This document shows positions 40,750 to 46,457 of a stretch of 46,457 nucleotides of DNA, piece by piece. Source of the stretch: Candidatus Gastranaerophilales bacterium. GTDB taxonomy: Bacteria > Cyanobacteriota > Vampirovibrionia > Gastranaerophilales > Gastranaerophilaceae. Location of the stretch: assembly GCA_944325585.1 (NCBI GenBank), contig CALVAS010000006.1, forward strand, positions 1-46,457, in the 5' to 3' direction. Both the position numbers and the translations under genes were made by a program. The notes under the pieces were generated by a model, which was not told the DNA's origin, made no database searches, and saw nothing but the letters and a program-made list of their open reading frames with translations. Each line of letters opens with the position of its first letter. The stretch's first letter is position 1.

Positions 40750-40765
40750 TGTGAAATAAATCACG
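40750..40765. promoter_or_regulatory. CRP/FNR-family-like site upstream of adhE
   Basis: TGTGA-AATAAA-TCACG closely resembles the TGTGA-N6-TCACA site of the CRP/FNR family. Its centre is about 45 bp upstream of the predicted adhE transcript start, near the class II activator position. Confidence 0.45.
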
Positions 40766-40767
40766 AA

Positions 40768-40796
40768 TTGATAATTTTATATTATCCTGTTAAAAT
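40768..40796 (+). promoter_or_regulatory. Promoter of adhE
   Basis: TTGATA (40768-40773) and TAAAAT (40791-40796) are 17 nt apart; the start is near 40803, with a leader of about 49 nt. Confidence 0.65.
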
Positions 40797-40851
40797 AGTT
40801 TCACGGAATAAAAAATAGCAATTGTCAAGTTAGATTAAGGAGAAAATAATT

Positions 40852-43524
40852 ATGACAACAAAAAGCAAAAAAACTGTTGAAAACCTTGAAAAGACTTTAA
40901 ATAAGTCTACACTGGTTGACAACGCCGAACAATTGGAATTGCTTATCGAAAGAGTTAAGAAAGCTCAAAAGATTTATGCAAACTTTTCACAAGAACAGGT
41001 AGATGCGATTTTTAAAGCTGCTGCAACAGCAGCTGACAAAGCTCGTATTCCTCTTGCAAGAATGGCTTATGAAGAAACAGGTATGGGTGTTCTTGAAGAC
41101 AAAATTATCAAAAACCACTTTGCTTCAGAATACATCTACAACAAACACAAAAACGCTAAAACCTGCGGAATTATCAAAGAAGACAAAGCTAACGGTATTA
41201 AAATTGTTGCAGAACCTCTCGGAGTTATTGCAGGTATCGTTCCGACAACTAACCCGACTTCAACTGCAATTTTCAAATCATTAATCGCTTTGAAAACAAG
41301 AAACGCAATTATCTTCTCACCTCACCCGAGAGCAACAAAATGTACAATCGAAGCTGCAAAAGTTGTTCTTGAAGCTGCTGTTAAAGCCGGTGCTCCGGAA
41401 GATATTATCGGCTGGATTGATGTTCCGTCAATCGATTTGTCAAACCAATTGATGAAACACGAATCAATCGCTTGCATTTTGGCAACAGGCGGTCCGGGAA
41501 TGGTTAAAGCTGCTTACTCTTCAGGCAACCCGGCTTTGGGTGTAGGCCCCGGAAACGCAGCTGCTGTTATTGACGAAACTGCTGATATCAAAATGGCTGT
41601 TTCTTCAATCATTATGTCAAAAACTTTCGACAACGGTATGATTTGTGCTTCAGAACAATCTGTTATCGTTGTTGACAAAGTTTATGAAGAAGTTAAAAAA
41701 GAATTCATCTACAGAGGTTCATATCTTTTGAGTGCTGCTGATGAAAAGAAAATGATTGCACTTCCTTTTATCGATCCGAAAAGAGGAACAGCACATCCGG
41801 ATATCGTAGGTCAGCCGGCTCACAGAATTGCAGAACTTGCCGGATTTGATGTGCCGGCAAACGCAAAGGTTCTTCTTGCTGAAAGACCAACAGTTGATTG
41901 GGAAGATCCGTTCTCAAGAGAAAAATTGTCTCCGATTTTGACAATGTACAGAGCAAAAGATTTTGACGAAGCAACTGAAATGGCTTACGAACTTGTATCA
42001 AAAGGCGGCGCAGGCCACTCTGCAGACCTTTATACAGATACTCGCCATCAGGAAAGAGTTGATAAATTCGCTGAAAAAATGCCGGCTTGCCGTGTATTGA
42101 TTAACTCACCTTCAGCTCAGGGCGGTATCGGCGACTTGTACAACTTCAAACTTGAACCGTCACTTTCACTCGGATGCGGATCATGGGGTAAAAACGCAAT
42201 TTCCGGAAACATCGGAGTTGAAAACTTATTGAACTACAAAACAGTTGCTGAAAGGAGAGAAAATATGCTTTGGTTCAAAGTTCCGCCGAAAGTTTACTTC
42301 AAAAGAGGCGCTGTTGATTTAGCTCTTCGTGAACTTCAAGGCAAAAAACGTGCTTTCATCGTAACTGACAGATTCTTATTCAACTCAGGTGCTGTTGACA
42401 GTATCGTTAACGTATTGGATGAAATCGGTATTGACCATCAAATCTTCTTTGATGTAAAACCGGATCCGACATTATCAACAATTAATCAGGCAATGGATAT
42501 CATAAGACCTTACGAACCTGATGTAATCATTTCATTGGGCGGCGGTTCTCCGATGGATGCTGCAAAAATTATGTGGTTGATGTATGAACAGCCTGATACA
42601 GTATTTGAAGATATCTCTATGAGATTTATGGATATCAGAAAGAGAATCTGCCGTATTCCTGAATTGGGCAAAAAAGCAACAATGGTTGCAATCCCGACAA
42701 CTTCAGGTACAGGTTCCGAAGTAACTCCGTTTGCGATTATTACTGATGACGAAACTCACGTAAAATATGCAATCGCAGATTACGCCTTGACACCGAATAT
42801 GGCAATCATCGACCCGAACTTTGTAGACGGTATGCCGAAAGGCTTGACTGCAGCTTCAGGTATTGATGCTTTAGTTCACTCAATTGAGGCTTATGTATCT
42901 TCTATGGCAACAAACTTCACAAACTCAAACGCTCTGGAAGCTACAAAATTAGTATTCAGATATTTGGAAAGATCATGGTCTGAAGGTGCAAACGATCCTA
43001 TCGCAAGAGAAAAAATGCACTATGCAGCAACAATTGCAGGTATGGCATTTGCAAACGCATTCTTAGGATTGTGCCACTCAATGGCTCACAAGTTGGGTGC
43101 TATGTTTAACGTACCTCACGGTGTTGCAAACGCATTGTTAATCAGACAGGTAATCAAATACAACGCAACAGATTGCCCGAAAAAACAATGTATCTTCCCG
43201 CAATACAAATTCCCGAATGCAAAAGCAAAATATGCACAAATTGCAGATGAATTGGGATTGGGCGGAAAGAATGACGACGAAAAAGTTCAATTGCTTGTTG
43301 ATGCTATTGACAAATTAATGAAAGCCGTAAATCTTCCGAATTCAATTAAAGATTTCGGTGTAACTGAAGCTGACTTTAACGCTAAGTTAGATGAAATGGT
43401 CGAACTTGCATTTGACGATCAATGTACAGGTGCAAACCCGGCTTATCCGTTGATGGAAGATATCAAGGCAATTTACAAAGATGCATTTAACGGTGTAGTA
43501 AGAGATTACTATCAAACTAAGTAG
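40852..43524 (+). CDS. adhE: Bifunctional acetaldehyde-CoA/alcohol dehydrogenase
   Basis: The 890-aa fermentation enzyme converts acetyl-CoA to acetaldehyde and then ethanol, regenerating two NAD. The N-terminal aldehyde dehydrogenase half (about residues 25-450) has VIAGIVPTTNPTSTAIFKSL, the NAD-binding segment and the catalytic Cys265 in NGMICASEQS. After a linker, the iron-dependent alcohol dehydrogenase half (about 470-880) carries SLGGGSPMDAAKIMW and IPTTSGTGSEVTPF. The metal ligands lie in DALVHSIEAY, GLCHSMAHKLGAMF and NVPHGVANA. Length and order are those of AdhE, which forms spirosomes in other bacteria. It has AAGGAG before the ATG, its own promoter, a CRP-like site upstream and a strong terminator. 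It marks the organism as capable of anaerobic fermentation. Confidence 0.98.
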   Translation: MTTKSKKTVENLEKTLNKSTLVDNAEQLELLIERVKKAQKIYANFSQEQVDAIFKAAATAADKARIPLARMAYEETGMGVLEDKIIKNHFASEYIYNKHKNAKTCGIIKEDKANGIKIVAEPLGVIAGIVPTTNPTSTAIFKSLIALKTRNAIIFSPHPRATKCTIEAAKVVLEAAVKAGAPEDIIGWIDVPSIDLSNQLMKHESIACILATGGPGMVKAAYSSGNPALGVGPGNAAAVIDETADIKMAVSSIIMSKTFDNGMICASEQSVIVVDKVYEEVKKEFIYRGSYLLSAADEKKMIALPFIDPKRGTAHPDIVGQPAHRIAELAGFDVPANAKVLLAERPTVDWEDPFSREKLSPILTMYRAKDFDEATEMAYELVSKGGAGHSADLYTDTRHQERVDKFAEKMPACRVLINSPSAQGGIGDLYNFKLEPSLSLGCGSWGKNAISGNIGVENLLNYKTVAERRENMLWFKVPPKVYFKRGAVDLALRELQGKKRAFIVTDRFLFNSGAVDSIVNVLDEIGIDHQIFFDVKPDPTLSTINQAMDIIRPYEPDVIISLGGGSPMDAAKIMWLMYEQPDTVFEDISMRFMDIRKRICRIPELGKKATMVAIPTTSGTGSEVTPFAIITDDETHVKYAIADYALTPNMAIIDPNFVDGMPKGLTAASGIDALVHSIEAYVSSMATNFTNSNALEATKLVFRYLERSWSEGANDPIAREKMHYAATIAGMAFANAFLGLCHSMAHKLGAMFNVPHGVANALLIRQVIKYNATDCPKKQCIFPQYKFPNAKAKYAQIADELGLGGKNDDEKVQLLVDAIDKLMKAVNLPNSIKDFGVTEADFNAKLDEMVELAFDDQCTGANPAYPLMEDIKAIYKDAFNGVVRDYYQTK

Positions 43525-43545
43525 TCATTTGTAAGTTAGAGAAAT

Positions 43546-43575
43546 AAAAGAACCGCCCGTTCGGGCGGTTCTTTT
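43546..43575 (+). terminator. Intrinsic terminator of adhE
   Basis: A 14-bp perfect palindromic stem, AAAAGAACCGCCCG (43546-43559) with 43562-43575, ends in TTTT. Confidence 0.9.
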
Positions 43576-43633
43576 GTCTAATAAGTTATATTACCAATAA
43601 AGAGGCTGTTTGATTTTGAATAAGTTTTGTACC

Positions 43634-43662
43634 TTGACATTGAAGCATGTCTTATTTATTAT
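43634..43662 (+). promoter_or_regulatory. Promoter of tRNA-Cys
   Basis: TTGACA (43634-43639) and TATTAT (43657-43662) are 17 nt apart. Transcription would begin near 43669, about eight bases before the tRNA. Confidence 0.8.
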
Positions 43663-43676
43663 AAAGAAACGAGGAC

Positions 43677-43748
43677 GGCGACATGGCCAAGTGGTAAGGC
43701 AGGAGCCTGCAAAGCTCTTATCCCCCAGTTCGAATCTGGGTGTCGCCT
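43677..43748 (+). tRNA. tRNA-Cys (anticodon GCA)
   Basis: The acceptor stem is GGCGACA/TGTCGCC with discriminator T. The anticodon loop CTGCAAA gives GCA, and the T-arm reads CCCAGTTCGAATCTGGG. CCA is not encoded. The TPM-domain gene begins 40 nt after it with no terminator between, so the two may share a transcript. Confidence 0.96.
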
Positions 43749-43788
43749 TTTTAAATTTAATAAGGGGTAATTATTTACAGGTAAGTTT

Positions 43789-44454
43789 ATGATTAAGAAA
43801 GTTTTAATTTCCACATTATTATTTTTAAGTATAGCGTCAGGAAGTGTCTTTGCATCAGTTACGGATAATTTGAAATTTGATGGTTATATTGCTGATGATG
43901 CAAAAATATTTACTGAAGAGACAATCGAGAATGTAAATAAAACGCTTCATGATTTGAATCAAAAAACAGATACTACAATTGCAGTTGTTACGATAAAATC
44001 TTTGGAAGGTATGACTATTGATAAAGCTAATGAAGAAATTCTGGCAAATTATCAAATCAGTGATGCCGAAAAAAATAACGGACTTGTGTTTTTAATTTCT
44101 ATAGATGACCATCAGCTGCAAATCCTTCTGGATAAAGGTTTGGTTGGTGAAATTAAGCCTGAAGAACTTAAAACGATAATAGATGATAATGTAATACCTT
44201 ATTTTCAAACAGCAGAATTTGAAAAAGGTATAATTCGCGGAACATATATTATCGCGGATAAAATAGCAGATCTTAAGGGGCAAAAAATTGAACATTTCGG
44301 TGTAATGCCCAAAAAGAAAACAGTTTTTGACAAAATTAACAAAAATTGGCTCTGGCTTTTGATTATACCTATCGTTGCGGTTATCGGCGGTTTTATAGGA
44401 TCAATGATAGCTTTGCGTCACAACAAGAATAACAAGCAAAATGAAGAGGGTTAA
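43789..44454 (+). CDS. TPM-domain protein with signal peptide and C-terminal anchor
   Basis: The 221-aa product starts with a signal peptide (MIKKVLISTLLFLSIASGSVFA). The TPM domain, about residues 30-165, reads GYIADDAKIFTEETIENVNK, then TTIAVVTIKSLEG, NNGLVFLISIDDHQLQI and GLVGEIKPEELKTII. A membrane segment at about 187-208 and a basic tail finish it. TPM domains occur in thylakoid Psb32 and in bacterial YgcG-like proteins; they are extracytoplasmic and some have phosphatase activity, but the role here is unknown. It lies after tRNA-Cys and one base before a small unknown gene. Confidence 0.87.
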   Translation: MIKKVLISTLLFLSIASGSVFASVTDNLKFDGYIADDAKIFTEETIENVNKTLHDLNQKTDTTIAVVTIKSLEGMTIDKANEEILANYQISDAEKNNGLVFLISIDDHQLQILLDKGLVGEIKPEELKTIIDDNVIPYFQTAEFEKGIIRGTYIIADKIADLKGQKIEHFGVMPKKKTVFDKINKNWLWLLIIPIVAVIGGFIGSMIALRHNKNNKQNEEG

Positions 44455-44455
44455 T

Positions 44456-44698
44456 ATGGGTAGTAAGATTTTCGGAATATCAAATAATCCTGTTTCAACA
44501 ATAGAATCAGCTTTAGGGTTAAAACCTTTTGTGATAAAGAATCCAAAGCAGTATCCGGATAGAATTTTAAAACCATTGATAAATACAAAGGACAGTTTTG
44601 TTTCATGTGAACGTCAGAAAGAAGCAAATGCTTTTATAAAGATGAGAAACGGAATGGGCAAGCTGATGCCTCAATTCAGCCATAAGAATAAAGTTTAA
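44456..44698 (+). CDS. Unknown 80-aa protein
   Basis: The small basic protein begins MGSKIFGISNNPVSTIESAL and contains the Pro-rich stretch FVIKNPKQYPDRILKPLIN. It has no signal or membrane segment and no family I recognise. The ATG is one base after the TPM-protein stop codon with AGAGGG just upstream, so the two are translationally coupled. The tRNA-Val-like repeat array begins right after its stop. Confidence 0.6.
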   Translation: MGSKIFGISNNPVSTIESALGLKPFVIKNPKQYPDRILKPLINTKDSFVSCERQKEANAFIKMRNGMGKLMPQFSHKNKV

Positions 44699-44700
44699 AA

Positions 44701-44990
44701 GGAAACTCGCAGGGCTCCGCTTTCAGGCTAAGTGTCGAAAAGAAGGAGAAAGGCGGCATAAGCTGTCGGCAAATCGAAAATTTTTGAAAATTGAATAAAA
44801 AAAAATGGGCGATTAGCACTCTGCCGAACAAACGATTGAGTATCGTTTGTGAGAGGGGTAGCGCATCGAAAACTAAAGAATAAATGGGCGATTAGCAAGG
44901 ACTCCGCTTTTCGACTGAGTGTCGAAAAGGAGGAGGGAAGGTAGCGCAAGCTGCCAACAAGCCCTAAACCTTGAAAGTTGAATAAAAAAT
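44701..44990 (+). repeat. Tandem tRNA-Val-like structured repeat array
   Basis: Three imperfect units precede the intact tRNA-Val. Units B (44807-44885) and C (44886-44990) start with GGGCGATTAGC and later contain GGTAGCGCA. These match the 5' end and D-arm of the tRNA (GGGCGATTGGC and GGTAGCGCA), but 38-43 bases fill the D-loop position. The insert folds as a 9-bp hairpin with loop TGAGT in both (arms ACAAACGAT/ATCGTTTGT in B, CTTTTCGAC/GTCGAAAAG in C), so the stems differ yet still pair. Unit A (44701-44806) is a more decayed copy of C. In C and A a second hairpin follows (GGTAGC-GCAA-GCTGCC; GGCGGC-ATAA-GCTGTC). Units end in GAATAAA-type A-rich tails. Nothing protein-coding is supported in this 292-bp stretch. 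Confidence 0.7.
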
Positions 44991-45063
44991 GGGCGATTGG
45001 CGCAGTTGGTAGCGCATCACATTGACGTTGTGAGGGTCACGTGTTCGAGTCACGTATCGCCCA
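44991..45063 (+). tRNA. tRNA-Val (anticodon GAC)
   Basis: The acceptor stem is GGGCGAT/ATCGCCC with discriminator A. The D-arm is GCGC-AGTTGGTA-GCGC, and the anticodon stem TCACA/TGTGA holds the loop TTGACGT, giving GAC. The T-arm reads CACGTGTTCGAGTCACGT. CCA is not encoded. It is the last and only complete member of the repeat series before it. Confidence 0.95.
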
Positions 45064-45096
45064 GTTACTTTTTCTTTACCGAAAAGAAAAAGTAAC
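45064..45096 (+). terminator. Hairpin after tRNA-Val, probable terminator
   Basis: GTTACTTTTTCTTT (45064-45077) pairs perfectly with AAAGAAAAAGTAAC (45083-45096), loop ACCGA. There is no T-run after it, so it may act as a processing signal instead. The next 70 nt hold no gene. Confidence 0.55.
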
Positions 45097-45163
45097 CAAA
45101 AAGAAAAGAATACATTAGTTGGATTTTGATACTTATTGAATATTCCTAAAGACTTTTGTTTTA

Positions 45164-45172
45164 TGCTATAAT
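45164..45172 (+). promoter_or_regulatory. Extended -10 promoter of the GNAT gene
   Basis: TGCTATAAT (TG-n-TATAAT) ends at 45172, placing transcription start at about 45179, the first base of the ATG. No -35 match is visible at normal spacing. Confidence 0.6.
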
Positions 45173-45178
45173 TATCCT

Positions 45179-45622
45179 ATGTTCAGAAAAATTACAGAAA
45201 AAGACAGAGAGTTTTATATTAGTTCAGTAAAAACATTCTATAATTCAGATGCGGTTGATCATCAAATTCCGGAAAGTTTTATTATCAAAACTTTTGATGA
45301 ATTAATGAAATCTGATACTTATGCAGAAGCATATATTATAGAACATGATGGCAGAAATGCAGGGTATGCACTGCTTGCCAAAACTTTTTCACAAGAAGCC
45401 GGCGGCATTGTTGTCTGGCTGGAGGAAATTTTTATTTTGCCAGAATTCCGTTCCTGCGGACTTGGCGGAGAATTTTTCAGATTTTTGAAGGAGACGTGTC
45501 CTGCAGCAAGATTGAGATTGGAGCTTTGCCCGTCAAATAATCGGGCGTGCGAAGTTTACAAACGGCACGGTTTTGAAGTTTTAAATTATAACCAGATGAT
45601 TTTTGATAAAAAAGAGTCTTAG
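45179..45622 (+). CDS. GNAT-family N-acetyltransferase
   Basis: The 147-aa product has the GNAT fold order. The N-terminus FRKITEKDREFYISSVKTFY is followed by GYALLAKTFS and WLEEIFILPEFRSCGLGGEFF, the acetyl-CoA-binding motif A (R-x-x-G-x-G). RLELCPSNNRACEVYKRHGFE completes motif B. The substrate may be a small molecule or a protein N-terminus and cannot be told. No ribosome site is present. The extended -10 just upstream predicts a leaderless mRNA. Its last codons form one arm of a bidirectional terminator shared with gcvPA. Confidence 0.9.
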   Translation: MFRKITEKDREFYISSVKTFYNSDAVDHQIPESFIIKTFDELMKSDTYAEAYIIEHDGRNAGYALLAKTFSQEAGGIVVWLEEIFILPEFRSCGLGGEFFRFLKETCPAARLRLELCPSNNRACEVYKRHGFEVLNYNQMIFDKKES

Positions 45623-45636
45623 CAAGACTCTTTTTT
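45608..45636. terminator. Bidirectional terminator inside both convergent coding ends
   Basis: AAAAAAGAGTCTT (45608-45620), loop AGC, AAGACTCTTTTTT (45624-45636) form a perfect 13-bp stem flanked by A and T runs. The left arm is within the GNAT coding end and the right arm reaches the gcvPA stop codon. Confidence 0.9.
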
Positions 45637-46457
45637 AAACATTCTGTACATATTTTTCTATATCACTGTCAGAAATCATTTCGGTCGCTGCAACCAGAAT
45701 TCTCTTTTCATCAAGTTTTATTCCGCCCAAAATACCGTTTGCTTTTAAGTTCGCAAGGGTTTTATCTGCATTCGGAACCTCAATTACAAACTCGTTGAAA
45801 AAGTTGGTGTTTAACGTTTTTATTCCTTTTACTGCGAGTTTTTCCGACAATTTGTGAGCCTGTTTTGCGCTTAAATAACCTGCCTGTTTAAATCCTTTTT
45901 CACCCAGAAGGCTCAGGTATAAAGTTGCACAAAGTCCGATTAATGCCTGATTTGAACAGATGTTACTTGTGGCTTTTTCGCGTTTTATGTGCTGTTCGCG
46001 TGTTTGAATTGTAAGACAGAATGCTTGATTGCCGTCAGCATCAACTGTTCTTCCTGCAAGACGCCCCGGAAGCTGACGCATATATTTTTCTTTGCAGGCA
46101 ATAAACCCGGCATGAGGTCCGCCGAATTCTTGAGGGATACCAAGTGGCTGAATATCTCCTACAACGATATCTGCTCCGTACTCTGATGGCGGTTTCAAAA
46201 TTGATAACGTTGAAATATCTGTGCAAATTATCAAAAGCGTATCAACAGCCTTAACGTCGATAATTTCGCCGAAATAATCCGGATTTTGAATTAGAACACA
46301 GGCATAATCAGAAGTATTTTCAGGTAAATTTTTGAAATACTCGACTTCAATTTCGTTTGCCCAGGAGTATGTGTCAATCACTTTTTTGTATTCAGGATTT
46401 AAATTCTCTGATACAAGCGTCTTTGATTTTTTAGAGATTCTTTTTGCCATCAAAATT
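45635..46457 (-). CDS. gcvPA: Glycine dehydrogenase (decarboxylating) subunit 1, C-terminal part
   Basis: The frame is open to the right edge, so the gene continues outside the window; 273 codons are visible. ILMAKRISKKSKTLVSENLN, PLGIPQEFGGPHAGFIACKE, RQLPGRLAGRTVDADGNQAF and LTIQTREQHIKREKATSNICSNQAL are characteristic of the PLP-fold N-terminal half of P-protein. The family ends with a small domain like the one here (NLKANGILGGIKLDEKRIL). Ending at this point shows it is the two-subunit form, where the PLP lysine resides in subunit 2. The glycine cleavage system splits glycine to CO2, ammonia and a one-carbon unit. An ATG at 46450 is internal, not the start. Confidence 0.94.
   Translation of the reverse strand, partial: ILMAKRISKKSKTLVSENLNPEYKKVIDTYSWANEIEVEYFKNLPENTSDYACVLIQNPDYFGEIIDVKAVDTLLIICTDISTLSILKPPSEYGADIVVGDIQPLGIPQEFGGPHAGFIACKEKYMRQLPGRLAGRTVDADGNQAFCLTIQTREQHIKREKATSNICSNQALIGLCATLYLSLLGEKGFKQAGYLSAKQAHKLSEKLAVKGIKTLNTNFFNEFVIEVPNADKTLANLKANGILGGIKLDEKRILVAATEMISDSDIEKYVQNV

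Noticed and set aside
44728-44949. A 73-codon minus-strand reading frame across the repeat array
   Set aside because: It merely translates the repeated hairpin sequences in reverse, has no ribosome site and would encode repeat-derived words; the array is better explained as structured DNA or RNA.
44991-45063. Prophage or integrative element attachment site at tRNA-Val
   Set aside because: The duplicated parts are the tRNA 5' end and no integrase gene is nearby, so a classical 3'-end attachment site is not supported, although an old event cannot be excluded.
1-46457. CRISPR arrays, insertion sequences, integrases, phage genes or rRNA
   Set aside because: I found no regularly spaced direct repeats, transposase or integrase motifs, phage structural genes or rRNA-like sequence; the tandem units at 44701-44990 are adjacent and lack spacers.

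Overview
This is an AT-rich, gene-dense chromosomal window from a bacterium with an outer membrane: a TolC-type channel, a KdsC-like phosphatase and type IV pilus inner-membrane genes all point that way. The same genome divides with FtsZ plus SepF, the combination typical of the Cyanobacteria/Melainabacteria branch. It carries a fermentative AdhE and shows no photosynthesis genes. Several proteins match no family I know and look lineage-specific. My best inference is a non-photosynthetic cyanobacterial relative (Vampirovibrionia/Melainabacteria, for example a gut Gastranaerophilales). That placement rests on gene content and has not been tested by phylogeny.

Layout. 1-1661: 3' part of a TolC-like gene, a small secreted or outer-membrane protein, tRNA-Gln. 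1756-5935: a tightly overlapped minus-strand operon gmk-coaBC-NIF3 family, and a divergent soluble histidine kinase followed by a YbaK-type deacylase. 6001-10281: sugar-phosphate-type MFS transporter, DnaQ-type exonuclease, thioredoxin and a 447-aa coiled-coil protein of unknown role. 10321-14129: mutL, a PiT-like phosphate transporter and an orphan DNA methyltransferase. 14143-17965: a structured leader region, then yggS-sepF-nadK-ftsZ, the division cluster. 18171-23310: class II fructose-bisphosphate aldolase and two large unknown proteins (375 and 899 aa). 23460-28399: ispH-rpsA, and the convergent nadA-rlmB-rpoD group. 28513-30844: a PilM-PilN fusion followed by PilO. 30841-34034: radical SAM protein, a 104-aa unknown, ComF and a membrane histidine kinase. 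34139-37606: KdsC-like phosphatase, TPR protein, aspartate kinase and a small membrane protein in one run. 37607-40628: accessory stretch with small lineage-specific proteins, a rhodanese and short repeats. 40852-43524: adhE. 43677-46457: tRNA-Cys, a TPM-domain protein, a small protein, a tandem array of tRNA-Val-like structured repeats ending in an intact tRNA-Val, a GNAT acetyltransferase, and the end of gcvPA.

Most transcription units end in clear intrinsic terminators, several of them bidirectional between convergent genes. Many starts have a Shine-Dalgarno sequence, including several TTG and GTG starts. At least four genes instead have a -10 box placed so that transcription would begin at or next to the start codon. 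There is no CRISPR array, IS element, prophage or rRNA. The signals I find most unusual are the tRNA-Val-like repeat array at 44701-45063, the PilM-PilN fusion, the set of apparently leaderless genes, and several hairpins that would hide ribosome binding sites.
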